Shown piece after piece: positions 27,601-33,027 of a stretch of DNA of 64,000 nucleotides; the stretch's first letter is position 1, and each line of letters starts with the position of its first letter. Position numbers and translations under genes: made by a program. A model generated the notes under the pieces. It had not been told where the DNA came from, made no database searches, and saw only the letters and a list, made by a program, of their open reading frames with translations. Origin of the DNA: Blastobasis lacticolella (taxonomy: Eukaryota > Arthropoda > Insecta > Lepidoptera > Blastobasidae); assembly GCA_905147135.1 (NCBI GenBank), contig LR990049.1, positions 15,517,428-15,581,427 on the forward strand, given 5' to 3'.

Positions 27601-30600
27601 TTTGAATTTTTGATGTATTTGTAAGTGTATATTTTTATTACAACTGTGAAAATTTTATGTGTACCTTAACAGACCGACAAATTTCGTATTTTACGACTTA
27701 ATTAACTTATGTTACTAATTACGTAGGCTACGGGGCTCCACTACCGTCTCAGGGGCCCAATCCAACCTCCCCTGCTCGCGGTCTCCAGTTGGCAGACAGA
27801 CGTGGCTCTTCTGGCGAATCGGCTTTTGCCTAACGGGTTGTAAGGGTCAAATAGCCGTCGCCGCACGTAAAAAGCTAAAACACGGATTCTGATATTCACA
27901 GATATTGGAAAGAGTATTCAGTAAAATGTTAAACGCTTTCCTAGTAAAAGAGTGGAACTGGGCTGGCTTACAACATCTAGGATGAGGAGGAGCTTGTATG
28001 ACTTATGTATGTATCATATAATTAAAATAATAATTGTAAAATCTATGTCGACACATAAATTACCTTTCTTCTTTCTGGCTAAGGAAAAAGAATCCCGCTA
28101 GATAATAATCAGTTTGATTTCCAAATATACGCTAGCAAAAATTGCGGGTATTACTAGCGTGAAATATAATAAGCACAGCCCAAAAAATTCAGTAGCTACA
28201 CAGAAAAAAACGCAAGGAAGCAATACAAAGTCACACGCCTACCCTAACCTTCCCACCGGAAACTGAAATCGACACACCGCAACCCATCCTAATCTGGAAT
28301 ATATTCTTCGCAGCATTGCATTTGAGTACTTATGGAGCTGCCTCGCTCCCGCAGCCGTGAAACCCGTATCTTTCGTCGCAATCGCACGCAGGTAACAGGG
28401 TGAGTCGTGCGAATGGTCCGTGAATAATGTACGAGATTGCGTCTTCGGATTATGTGCCTGCACAGCCTTCCCGCTATGAGAGTCTGGCCAAACACGCCAA
28501 TAACAGTTGGTGGATTTATGGCTATTGATATAAAAGGGCCAACACACGTAGAGAATTGAGTACTTAATAAAAAGATAAGGAAGAATTGTCGACCTTAGTG
28601 GTTCAGTTGGTTAACAATGCGGTGTGCCACGCAGAGGTCCCGGTTTCGATTTGAATTTAATTTATGAAATTGAAATTATGAATTTTAATTTCTGTTGCGG
28701 GGCCTGGGTGTTATAGGTATGTACAATAAGTATGATTTAAATTGCTTCTTTGGCGGAGCTCTTCTCCCCTCCCCGAATAATTTTCCCGGGTTGTGGAACA
28801 CCTTATGAATTTTTGCTTTTACACGTTTAGAGGCCCCTGTAGCCCGAGGGCCCCGTATCATTGACACGGCTGATACGGCGGTAGCTACGCCTCTGAACAT
28901 ACGCTATTTATTAGACATTACGGTTTACTTAAAAACGATCCTGATATAACTATTTCCTTGGATTCGGGTCCGATACAGTACCCTAATATGTGAGAATAAC
29001 TGTTTCACATTGCCATGAAACAAACATGAAATAAAAAGGTGTTTTACCTGGGGGTTTTACGGGTGCGCTCAATCCCTATCTGTCGGCAGCACTCGCGGGT
29101 TCATTGTCGCCCGTATTTCACCGCACTCGTCTTTTATTGTCACGACCATTTACTACTTGTGTTACTGATCTAGGAGTTATATTTCTTAGTTGACATTTTT
29201 TTGGTGTAAGTAACATTTAAGTACCTGTAATTTGTAAGTCAGTCATCACTATGGGTTCATGATAATTTCACAGTCAATTTAAAGGTGATTATTTCAGTAA
29301 AGTTATTTATCATATCTACGATCCACGCGCATGTTGGAGCCATGCAGACATGCCAAGCGGAATCGTGATTAAAATTCTTACCCGACCGAATTACATCCGG
29401 GCTCGTCTTGGTATGTCATTGCCGTGGTTTTGGGTTGTCGTATAATTTTGTGAAATATTAACATCGAATAATATCAAACTTCAAATACATACCTACATAT
29501 TATATGCGCAAAAACCGACGACAAAATAAAAACCATATTCTTCTCGAGACCGCGAAGATGTATGCGAAACAGCCGTATAGGAATATTGTTAATATTCGCC
29601 GTAAATAATGTTAATTTTATGTTAAATTCCGAATACCTAACGAACCTAAAGTAGATCCAATCGCGCTGAAGTGCTACGCCTGCGGGCTACGAGCTAACGA
29701 GCTACGAAAGCTACGATCGTGCTACGGGATGTCTACGAAATTTGCGCTTTCTACAGAAGTGCCGGCAAAATGGTCTCAATTTTGAATACGGTAGCTCAAA
29801 GATAGCGTTTGCGTACAATATAAATGCAGATTTTTAGCGTATAAAGTCAAATTATTCAGTTTCTAGATACATTTAAAACCTATTTCCTGCGTTAGATTTG
29901 CAAAAATAATTTTGTGTTGGCGAAATGTATTACGGCATCGTGAGTGCTACCACACGTAAACCAATATTTAAAGTTAAATCGACAGAAAAATTACCTGCAG
30001 AGTGTCGTGGAATAGATCAGAAAACCCGGCCACCGGATAAAACGTTGATGTCAAACACGAAATGCTCTACGGCGAACGTAGAGCGCTAGAGCTCATCTCT
30101 ACCCGCTCTACCCGACCCGCTCTCGAATGCTGCGCTCGATTTATTCCGTTTCCTCCCGGACTAGCCTCTAATCCGGCTCTTAAATTGGCTCCGGGAAATA
30201 TTCCAAATGTCGCCTTGATATTGCACGCGAAATTAGGAACAGAATTTTATTCCAAGAACGTTAATCACGCGAGGGGTTTCGGTTGATTCGAATTGAGGTA
30301 TTGGGGACGAGATTATGAAATTTATGTTTATTTAGAAACAGAACGCTGTGTGTAGCCGATGTGTAGCTTGAAATTCTTGAAAGTGAATACAATTTTTATA
30401 TCAATGTTCGAATGTGCAACAAAATGCATTCGGCTTTATAATATTTTCTAAGTCGCTGAATTTGAAAGAGGAAACAGAAGGATTTATAAAATCGATGCAC
30501 AATATGGACGTGAATAAAATTCGAAGCTTCAGGGTAGCTTTCTTGAATACATTGAAGTAAAACCTGATTTCGTTGTATGTATGTCAAGAACTACTTAAGT

Positions 30601-33027
30601 GTATAGTCTTCTTATCTAAAGTAGGATCTCAACTAAAGTAAATATAACCTAAATAAAGTGGTAGGAATAATTAATGGTACTTGTAAAAGTTCCAACTCTA
30701 GTCATAACTTTAAAGAGCCTTCATTACGCGCGACTGCAGTGGTTGCCTGTTTAACGAGTAAACATGAAAATACCAGAGTATTTCCGCTGTTCAAACAAAC
30801 ATTGAGCAAATTCCTAGAACTGATGTTATTTTAGGTTATAACATATAGAAACGTATCCATGTTTAGAAAGTATACTCGTTTTATTAGTTAAATTAAATTA
30901 AATCAAATCATTTATTTCGGAATAATTCTTCCATAATTTGTTAGTAAATGAACAATATTGCCTATGCTATGTTAGTAGATAATTTTCTGATGTCATAAGA
31001 TTCACATTCATAAAATTATAATTTCTCATTTCACATTTATTCTGATGTCAAAATAGATGTCAAGTGACAAAATAATAAAAATACCATGTCAAAATAAATG
31101 TCAAATAAACAATTCAATGTCAACCCTGATCTAATAGCAGTGATGTCCAGTGGCTAGCCATGGGGCACTCGTACCTATCCTCAAACGCCCTGAGGATGGT
31201 GTTGGTGCCGCCGCATACCCTGCTCATCATATTAGTGCATAGGTCAGATGGTTTAGGTGTCTAGTGGCATCATTATTTACTAATATCCAGTCGATTCTCA
31301 ACATGTATCCGTTTGCGGATCTATACAAAAAAAATAGCGGTACGATAAAAGATGACAAAACGTGATATGTCGTGGCGAAGTTGCCATAGCAACGCGCAAT
31401 TTTTTTTATATTGAGACATTGTTGTCACCGTCTTGCGGTTAAGAAAACTGTCAGACTACGTTAGATTATAAATTGACGAAAAATTATGAACTGGTACACA
31501 TAAAAGTAATCAACCCCCATTTAAACCTAACTTATGTGTTTCTTCAGAAAATATTGCATTTAATTATAAATGGTTAGGTGATTTTTTTGTATTTCAAAAT
31601 ATTTCGATTTATAATCTATCGGATTTGACTAAGATAGATTACAAACTAACGGTTTTCACAATTGCACGGTAACGTACGAGGGTGGATCCCTATGTTCCAC
31701 CCCTGACCCACTTTCAATGAAGCAATATTAGTTTTCTCTTATTTTTTATAGCACCAATATATAGCAATCATTTCCATTTCAAACAATAGCCTCCTGGAAG
31801 AAACCCTCTTAAAAATAGGTACTCTTGCACTCTTGGATATCTAAAATAGTAGATATATGGTAGATATAAAATATTTACGAAATAAATGAATATGAATATC
31901 ACCCCTTGATTGTCAGAAAATTGTTTCCCAAGTGAAGATTCCTTTAATTTTGGGAACAGCGTGTAATGAAGGAGCCACCAGGCATCTGCATATCCACTGA
32001 TTACGGGCTTTTCCCAAAATTAAACTTTTCGGTGAAAGGTTTTTCGGACTATCTCTTGATCACCTCTTGGTGCGAATGCTGGAGATCTCGGTGATAAGGG
32101 AATACCTATCTTAAAAAATAGGACAAAAATGTGGCTTCATTGTATATGGGTGTGGGCTGTAGCATCCACCATCCACCACCCAACACCCTTTTTACGCAGT
32201 CCGATTTCATATCTAGCTTTCTAACTGCACCAGGATTTTGTTATACCGTGCATTAGGCACGATCCACACCAGTGCTGTTTAAATAATGCGCGCCTGATAT
32301 CCCGGTAGTTATCGCGGCGTACCGACAGCCTTAATTAATCCCGGCTTATTTAACTGTCGACGCGGGGCTCGTTGCAATTGTCGAAGAAATATTTAGCGGC
32401 GTCCGGACGTTTCAGTTATTAATGCGGTAATTAAGAGTATGTCGTTATTTATATTCTTTTGTATGCCTTCTGTGTTTGAAATGTAAGCTACTTGTTTATT
32501 GTTTTCGCCGTTTTTGTAAGGTATTTAGACGAATAAATTTACGAATTCTACTCACTCCTCGATTAATACATTGTTGTAGAATCATTTACATACATTCATA
32601 AAATCGAACTAATCAAGAGGAATTCACTATTTTACATTACAAGAATCCATAATGTATCGCTACCCGTGCCACGACTGACAACCCTGTCTAACATCTCTCG
32701 AGATATTAAACCAGTCTGAGTACGCCCCATTGACCCTGATACAGGCTTTAGATTTCTCATATAGAGATTTCAAAGCCTTCACTAGGCTGCCCTCAATCTC
32801 ATATGTTAGTGACAGTGTTGACTAAAACTCATTCCTCGGCACTTTTCATTCTCCTTTTATTTCTTCTTAATTTTATTTTTGGTTTAAATATCCTTCACAG
32901 CAAAAAGTATATTTCAATAACTGTTAGGTGAACGTCTGGTTGGGTAGATTACTCACATGATACAAGTAGAGGTTGGTGTCGCACCCCTTGTCCTTGTCCT
33001 TTGGCAGTCCATGCTCGTCGGTGTCGC
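593..33027 (-). CDS. kcc: K-Cl cotransporter (KCC / kazachoc-like, SLC12 family), 19 coding exons, 5' end not found
   Basis: Electroneutral K+ and Cl- symporter of the plasma membrane, used in cell volume control and in setting neuronal chloride. Exons, 5' to 3' on the minus strand: 33027-32957, 18572-18312, 16937-16752, 15396-15161, 14535-14367, 14218-14032, 13953-13797, 12604-12392, 11935-11756, 11160-11041, 9779-9586, 8805-8637, 8306-8117, 7727-7512, 7361-7254, 4684-4544, 3167-3067, 1512-1373, 684-593. Every intron is GT-AG, every junction keeps frame, and 3131 nt give 1042 residues plus stop. Seen: TM1 with [19 protein letters not shown]6 with [15 protein letters not shown], a four-cysteine extracellular loop with several N-glycosylation sequons (the KCC rather than NKCC hallmark), and the KCC C-terminal end [11 protein letters not shown]. 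The family is usually near 1060-1150 residues, so only a short N-terminus is missing. Residue numbers used below count from the first whole codon of exon E1. The exon coordinates are my own splice inference. Confidence 0.97.
685..1372 (-). other. KCC intron between E18 and E19, with a diverged duplicate segment
   Basis: No exon. Two diverged copies of a segment of about 105 bp lie near 723-830 and 871-975. Each has CGCATGCGA followed by GTGCTAC, a short gap and TCGTAGCA, so each copy carries a small palindrome around GCTACGA. This is probably a repeat-element relic. Confidence 0.4.
1373..1512 (-). CDS. kcc: KCC exon E18: C-terminal regulatory segment
   Basis: Residues 967-1012. Contains [15 protein letters not shown], then LPGPPRD. 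In vertebrate KCC3 the Thr of the HTAVKLNEV block is the second WNK-SPAK inhibitory phosphosite (Thr1048). The equivalent Thr is present here at residue 976, so phospho-inhibition of this transporter is likely conserved (inference). Acceptor CCCAG before TGACGAGG; donor GTGAG. Both end codons are split. Confidence 0.96.
1670..1880. repeat. Tandem AT-rich palindromic units inside the hAT MITE
   Basis: Four to five units of roughly 35-40 bp are built on the palindrome AATTAACAATTGATTAATTG, most separated by GTGACGTTGC. A related but looser AATTG/CAATT-rich stretch occupies about 2150-2345. The units could expand by slippage or unequal exchange. Confidence 0.8.
2120..2137. repeat. Perfect 18 bp GC palindrome
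   Basis: GCGGCCCGATCGGGCCGC is self-complementary and is the only GC-rich island inside the otherwise AT-rich hAT MITE. Function unknown. Confidence 0.85.
2386..2546. mobile_element. Foldback MITE, copy 1
   Basis: The left arm (from about 2391, TTTTTGAACTCGCCTC...GAACAGTTT, then CATGAAAAA) is matched in reverse by the right arm (TTTTTCATG..., then TTCAAAAATAGAGTCC). A related foldback lies at 49562-49766. The hAT MITE at 1649-2381 is inserted at or beside its left edge. Confidence 0.6.
2547..2655 (-). repeat. Lepidopteran dispersed repeat with CTGATGGTAAGCAGTCACC core (minus copy)
   Basis: The reverse complement reads poly-T, CCACTAAGGTGGCAAA..., a GGTAAGCAG-like core, then TGGAC and CAATACCAGG. 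The same order is seen clearly at 15877-15990. Further matches lie at about 2795-2840, 41193-41300, 46395-46445, 53803-53925, 55655-55735 and 60470-60535. Class not certain. Confidence 0.6.
2656..3066. other. KCC intron remainder between E18 and E17
   Basis: No exon seen. About 2795-2840 holds another piece of the GGTAAGCG/ATCAGGTGG-type repeat. Near 2970-3010 a short stretch (CCGAACACCACAGACGGCAG) resembles the 5' end of the SINE-like family at 39120-39396, in reverse. Confidence 0.4.
3067..3167 (-). CDS. kcc: KCC exon E17: acidic and proline-rich linker
   Basis: Residues 933-965, beginning [16 protein letters not shown], in the low-conservation linker of the C-terminal domain. The donor CC-GTGAGT joins E18 as ITPDEG. 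The acceptor is less certain. The frame stays open upstream, and a second in-phase acceptor (GTAG before GACGAC) would extend the exon to 3236 and add 23 residues (including [11 protein letters not shown]). Neither acceptor has a strong pyrimidine tract. The motif APSPPL also occurs in E16. Confidence 0.8.
3237..4543. other. KCC intron between E16 and E17
   Basis: No exon recognised. It holds one foldback element (about 3660-3800). The rest is ordinary AT-rich intron. I searched for the MTWT-type block that many KCCs carry in this linker and did not find it. Confidence 0.5.
3660..3802. mobile_element. Foldback (hairpin) MITE
   Basis: A long imperfect inverted repeat. The outer arms share GCGGTAGGCCCGATGCC (near 3670) and the reverse of CGTCGGGCCTTACGCGG (near 3780-3795). 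The inner arms TAGGGATTTTTTGG (3716-3729) and CCAAAAAATCCCTA (3749-3762) pair perfectly. No ORF. Confidence 0.65.
4544..4684 (-). CDS. kcc: KCC exon E16: charged linker
   Basis: Residues 886-932: [20 protein letters not shown], an acidic Glu/Pro-rich stretch with APSPPL, then a Lys/Asp run ending DKDDK. It is exactly 47 codons with phase 0 at both ends, so skipping it would not shift the frame. Acceptor GTACAG; donor GTGAAT. Region of poor conservation between KCCs. Confidence 0.92.
4685..7253. other. KCC intron between E15 and E16
   Basis: No exon found. It contains one hAT-like MITE (5758-6442) with several nested inverted repeats. About 4915-4985 and 5280-5390 have short irregular repeats (CCGTTAYCACAGT; GTACG-rich). 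The remainder is AT-rich with nothing recognised. Confidence 0.5.
5750..6450. mobile_element. hAT-like MITE, 685 bp, with nested inverted repeats
   Basis: The element runs 5758-6442. The left end CAGGGACTGAA and right end TTCAATCCCTG are inverted repeats with one mismatch. The flanks ATACGTAC (5750-5757) and ATATGTAC (6443-6450) match at 7 of 8, as expected for an aged 8 bp hAT duplication. Inside, about 55 bp near 6017-6075 is repeated inverted at about 6132-6187, and a second pair lies at 6208-6255 and 6275-6307. No transposase. Confidence 0.75.
7254..7361 (-). CDS. kcc: KCC exon E15: C-terminal domain
   Basis: Residues 850-885: [20 protein letters not shown], then [12 protein letters not shown]. 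Almost identical to the [17 protein letters not shown] block of vertebrate KCCs. Phase 0 at both ends, 36 codons. Acceptor TTTCAG; donor GTAAAT. Confidence 0.97.
7512..7727 (-). CDS. kcc: KCC exon E14: C-terminal domain core
   Basis: Residues 778-849. Contains [37 protein letters not shown] and [12 protein letters not shown], all classic KCC C-terminal blocks in the domain that mediates dimer contacts and regulation. Exactly 72 codons, phase 0 at both ends. Donor GTCAGT; acceptor TACCAG. Confidence 0.97.
7878..8040 (-). pseudogene. Decayed partial duplicate of KCC exon E13 (pseudo-exon)
   Basis: Lies between true E13 and E14. The plus strand starts CACCTTCTCAG like the true exon's donor side. 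It then keeps blocks in the same order: TAGGCACGA, TATGCAGGAACAC, GACTGCCGCCAGC and CCCACGATCA. It covers roughly the 3' 160 bases of the 190-base exon and retains the GT donor. On the minus strand it cannot be translated through: a TGA follows the WRQS...RT segment and the frame shifts afterwards. A probable tandem exon duplication that died. Confidence 0.8.
8041..8112. repeat. Three-unit minisatellite between E13 and its pseudo-exon
   Basis: Three imperfect units of about 24 bp (CCTATGGTCTAGTTTAGGAA, CCTATGGTCTAGTTTGGACA, CCTGTATAGCTTAGTTCAGG) join the pseudo-exon to the donor side of the true exon. They may mark the duplication junction. Confidence 0.75.
8117..8306 (-). CDS. kcc: KCC exon E13: C-terminal domain
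   Basis: Residues 715-777, with [28 protein letters not shown] and [11 protein letters not shown]. Matches the GLGG-K-NT...GWP-GWRQSED block of KCCs. Split codons at the 5' end. Acceptor TCGCAG; donor GTGGGT. A decayed copy lies 77 bp further downstream in transcription. Confidence 0.97.
8637..8805 (-). CDS. kcc: KCC exon E12: C-terminal domain
   Basis: Residues 658-714: [15 protein letters not shown], then [20 protein letters not shown]. The KAGKGL junction with E11 is typical of the family. Acceptor TTCCAG; donor GTAAGT. Both end codons are split. Confidence 0.96.
8850..9585. other. KCC intron between E11 and E12
   Basis: About 8855-8925 is a short minus-strand fragment of the repeat family seen whole at 11980-12180 and 38514-38700 (GCGCGAGTGCCCGGGG, then CAGGATTTGGT). 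The rest is AT-rich with no exon recognised. Confidence 0.5.
9586..9779 (-). CDS. kcc: KCC exon E11: start of the cytosolic C-terminal domain
   Basis: Residues 594-657: [40 protein letters not shown], then [20 protein letters not shown]. Strong match to the SLC12 C-terminal domain just after the last membrane helix. Acceptor CTACAG; donor GTAAGG. Confidence 0.97.
9840..11040. other. KCC intron between E10 and E11
   Basis: Contains a TIR-bearing MITE (10031-10448). No exon or other gene is recognised in the remainder. Confidence 0.5.
10031..10448. mobile_element. TIR MITE, copy 1 (about 418 bp)
   Basis: The left end AATGAGGAGTTTTCCAGTAG is matched inverted by the right end, CTATTGGAAAACTCCTCATT. 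Inside, GATGGCGCTCC is answered by GGAGCGCCATC. A second, 3'-truncated copy in the same orientation is at 36735-37080 with long stretches of near identity. No clear target duplication. Confidence 0.75.
11041..11160 (-). CDS. kcc: KCC exon E10: last membrane helices
   Basis: Residues 554-592: [20 protein letters not shown], then [20 protein letters not shown]. Two hydrophobic segments corresponding to TM11-TM12, ending at the cytosolic boundary. Acceptor TTTCAG; donor GTAAGT. Confidence 0.97.
11267..11361. repeat. 95 bp direct repeat, copy 1
   Basis: TCAGTAAACATTACAAGAAA through CCCCCTATTCTAG recurs at 13122-13216 in the same orientation with the same length and, by eye, two mismatches. Both copies lie in KCC introns, and both follow an A-rich stretch. 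Confidence 0.85.
11362..11755. other. KCC intron remainder between E9 and E10
   Basis: AT-rich sequence with no exon, RNA gene or clear repeat recognised after the 95 bp repeat. Confidence 0.5.
11756..11935 (-). CDS. kcc: KCC exon E9: TM9-TM10
   Basis: Residues 494-552: [39 protein letters not shown], then a cytosolic turn [17 protein letters not shown]. The [10 protein letters not shown] and PNWRPRF blocks are highly conserved in SLC12 proteins. Acceptor CGACAG; donor GTAAGA. Confidence 0.97.
11980..12180 (-). repeat. Lepidopteran SINE/LINE-type repeat, minus copy
   Basis: The reverse complement has AACATCGTGATGAAAC, GAATGTGTATTCATGATCC, TCCACCGTAATTACCTAATC, then AAATCCTGAGTCATGGTCAA. The same order occurs at 38514-38700 and 39450-39615. 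The CATCGTGAGGAAACC type start is common in lepidopteran retroelement tails. Exact class not assigned. Confidence 0.6.
12392..12604 (-). CDS. kcc: KCC exon E8: TM8 region
   Basis: Residues 423-492: [57 protein letters not shown]. The [19 protein letters not shown] motif is a hallmark of KCCs in TM8 and the loop after it. Acceptor TTCCAG; donor GTAGTC. Confidence 0.97.
12623..12765 (+). mobile_element. 5'-truncated RTE-like LINE 3' end with TSD
   Basis: The element spans about 12631-12757. Its 3' end GGAGGAGGCCTATGCCCAGC, then AGTGGGCG and a TAATGATGATT tail, is the RTE-type end also seen at 16503-16719. ATTTAGTT flanks it at 12623-12630 and 12758-12765 as an 8 bp direct repeat, consistent with a TSD. 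Confidence 0.7.
13122..13216. repeat. 95 bp direct repeat, copy 2
   Basis: Near-identical to 11267-11361. This copy ends 78 bp before the start codon of the nested p25-alpha ORF, so it could belong to that gene's 5' region or to the insertion that brought it. Confidence 0.85.
13295..13660 (+). CDS. Intronless p25-alpha (TPPP-like) protein gene nested antisense in a KCC intron
   Basis: A 121-residue ORF from ATG to TAG with no intron. The p25-alpha fold of tubulin polymerization-promoting proteins is visible. It opens with [14 protein letters not shown], then [20 protein letters not shown] (residues about 46-65) and [35 protein letters not shown] and [15 protein letters not shown] follow. The family binds tubulin and bundles microtubules in cytoplasm, and Drosophila ringer is a member. 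This copy is shorter than ringer and ends in an unusual NCCCLS. A poly(A) signal AATAAA lies at 13765-13770. It is wholly inside the intron between KCC exons E7 and E8 on the opposite strand. Either a nested retrogene or an old intronless paralogue; expression is unproven. Confidence 0.8.
   Translation: MTSLVKQVVDKGLPTDFDPLKKLFKEYSKVSNPGSTGNTLSMPGALKWFSKAGLIDGKALSNMDVTNIFQSFKLTSIDFSTFQQLITEVSRSKNLDLHQVITKLAGAASPGGMLPNCCCLS
13765..13770 (+). terminator. Candidate poly(A) signal of the nested p25-alpha gene
   Basis: AATAAA about 105 bp after the stop codon and about 27 bp before KCC exon E7 begins on the other strand, so a transcript would end just short of or within the antisense exon. Confidence 0.5.
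13797..13953 (-). CDS. kcc: KCC exon E7: TM6-TM7
   Basis: Residues 371-421: [19 protein letters not shown], then a hydrophobic TM7 ([20 protein letters not shown]). [13 protein letters not shown] is the SLC12 signature next to the ion path. The acceptor TTTCAG supplies GC to finish the split Gly codon; donor GTAAGG. Confidence 0.97.
14032..14218 (-). CDS. kcc: KCC exon E6: extracellular loop end and TM6 start
   Basis: Residues 308-369: [20 protein letters not shown], an acidic EDIEQME stretch, then [20 protein letters not shown] entering TM6. [18 protein letters not shown] is completed by E7. Acceptor CAACAG; donor GTAACA. Confidence 0.96.
14367..14535 (-). CDS. kcc: KCC exon E5: glycosylated extracellular loop
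   Basis: Residues 252-307: [12 protein letters not shown] at the start, four cysteines (in MCV, ENC, IFC and KTC) and N-glycosylation sequons NCT, NAT, NKT and NVS. A long, four-cysteine, glycosylated loop between TM5 and TM6 separates KCCs from NKCC/NCC. Acceptor TTTCAG; donor GTAAAG. Confidence 0.96.
14540..15160. other. KCC intron between E4 and E5
   Basis: AT-rich. No exon, RNA gene or recognisable element seen. Confidence 0.5.
15161..15396 (-). CDS. kcc: KCC exon E4: TM4-TM5
   Basis: Residues 173-250: [20 protein letters not shown] in the loop after TM3, then [20 protein letters not shown] (TM4), VNKFA and [20 protein letters not shown] (TM5). GVKFVNKFA is the family motif. Acceptor TTTTAG; donor GTAAGT. 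Confidence 0.97.
15400..16490. other. KCC intron between E3 and E4, left part
   Basis: Contains the dispersed repeat at 15877-15990. No exon recognised. 16130-16490 is of mixed composition with nothing identified. Confidence 0.5.
15877..15990 (+). repeat. Lepidopteran dispersed repeat with CTGATGGTAAGCAGTCACC core (plus copy)
   Basis: Poly-T, then ACCACTAAGGTGGCAAACAA, CTGATGGTAAGCAGTCACCG, CAGCCTATGGACG and CAATACCAGGGGC. This is the clearest copy of a family with at least six other fragments in the window. Confidence 0.7.
16491..16731 (+). mobile_element. 5'-truncated RTE-like LINE 3' end with 12 bp TSD
   Basis: The element spans about 16503-16719. ACTGGTAAAAGT flanks it exactly at 16491-16502 and 16720-16731. 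Across frameshifts it still encodes pieces of the RTE ORF end ([26 protein letters not shown]) and ends in a TGATGATGATGATG tail. It lies in the KCC intron only 20 bp from the E3 donor boundary. Confidence 0.9.
16752..16937 (-). CDS. kcc: KCC exon E3: TM2 end and TM3
   Basis: Residues 111-172: [40 protein letters not shown], then [30 protein letters not shown] and the TM3 AMYIVG, whose Tyr lines the K+ site in KCC structures, are conserved. Phase 0 at both ends, 62 codons. Acceptor CCACAG; donor GTACGT. Confidence 0.97.
16940..18311. other. KCC intron between E2 and E3
   Basis: About 17337-17500 is a diverged minus-strand copy of the SINE-like family of 39120-39396 (GCTGCTGACCATTTTCTGG, then TATTCTGCCGGACGCCGCAC). 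A perfect 18 bp stem hairpin lies at 18014-18057. No exon recognised. Confidence 0.55.
18014..18057. repeat. Perfect 18 bp inverted repeat with 8 bp loop
   Basis: TAGTGTTTATAGACCAAC (18014-18031) and GTTGGTCTATAAACACTA (18040-18057) pair without mismatch. It may be a small palindromic element. The stem is too short for a typical pre-miRNA. Confidence 0.85.
18312..18572 (-). CDS. kcc: KCC exon E2: N-terminal tail, TM1 and TM2 start
   Basis: Residues 24-110: [20 protein letters not shown], an Ala/Pro-rich linker, then [20 protein letters not shown] (TM1) and [20 protein letters not shown] (into TM2). The [13 protein letters not shown] motif carries the Na/K and Cl binding turn of TM1. Phase 0 at both ends, 87 codons. 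Acceptor CTGCAG; donor GTAAGT. Confidence 0.97.
19930..20186. mobile_element. Foldback MITE, 257 bp
   Basis: The left arm (TAATACGCTTATTACACATT, then AAATTCAGTCACTGAATTC) is repeated inverted in the right arm (GAATTCAGTTACTGAATTT, then AATGTGTAATAGGCGCATTA). The arms are near 100 bp each around a short spacer. A degraded fragment with AAATTCAGAAGCAAGAAGCG is at about 35953-36060. Confidence 0.8.
20286..20316. repeat. 11 bp stem hairpin
   Basis: GTAAGGGATTA and TAATCCCTTAC pair perfectly around a 9-base loop. Only 65 bp before the larger hairpin at 20382. Confidence 0.7.
20382..20429. repeat. Perfect 19 bp inverted repeat with 10 bp loop
   Basis: GAACTAGTACGAGATATTT (20382-20400) and AAATATCTCGTACTAGTTC (20411-20429) pair without mismatch. 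No ORF or known element boundary is linked to it. Confidence 0.85.
21001..24780. other. Large KCC intron, part 2 (21001-24780)
   Basis: No exon confirmed. 21120-21182 is a GC-rich tract. 22890-23070 is a GC-rich block of unknown nature. About 23862-24062 is bounded by TGGTAGAAAAA and TTTTCTACCA inverted ends and may be a short MITE. About 24140-24450 has repeated TCGGATAT/GGTTACGGATAT words, probably a degraded DNA-transposon relic. Confidence 0.45.
21120..21182. promoter_or_regulatory. GC/CpG-rich tract in the large intron
   Basis: About 60 bases of almost pure G and C (GAGCGCGGGGGCGCGGGGGC and following) in an AT-rich intron. It could be an alternative KCC promoter or first exon, but no initiator, TATA box or donor was confirmed. 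Confidence 0.3.
24781..28580. other. Large KCC intron, part 3 (24781-28580)
   Basis: AT-rich. A short TACC/CTAC microsatellite lies near 25108-25135. No host exon or RNA gene recognised. Several short ORFs here have no recognisable content. Confidence 0.45.
28590..28735 (+). mobile_element. tRNA-derived SINE, copy 1
   Basis: The head resembles a tRNA promoter: an A-box-like TAGTGGTTCAGTTGG and a B-box-like GGTTTCGATTTGA. The body TTTTAATTTCTGTTGCGGGG, CCTGGGTGTTATA and ACAATAAGTATG is shared in order with the copy at 55983-56120. It cannot be a working tRNA because no cloverleaf 3' half is present. Confidence 0.7.
28740..32956. other. Large KCC intron, part 4 (28740-32956)
   Basis: 28740-28900 is GC-richer repeat-like sequence ending GGCGGTAGCTACGCC. 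29660-29745 has a run of GCTACGA/GAGCTACGA words. 30060-30290 is an unrecognised GC-richer block, open on the plus strand but without family resemblance. No exon found. Confidence 0.45.
32957..33027 (-). CDS. kcc: KCC exon E1 (5'-most visible): cytosolic N-terminus
   Basis: Residues 1-23: [20 protein letters not shown], then LYH. It opens with GC completing a split codon, so at least one more coding exon lies upstream. NLYLYH joins E2 at EELEDRP, as in insect KCCs. Acceptor TTTACAG; donor GTGAGT. It is isolated by 14 kb on its 3' side. Confidence 0.95.

Noticed and set aside
28590..28735. tRNA gene
   Set aside because: Only the A-box and B-box half is present, with no acceptor stem pairing; the downstream body is shared with 55983-56120, so it is a SINE.
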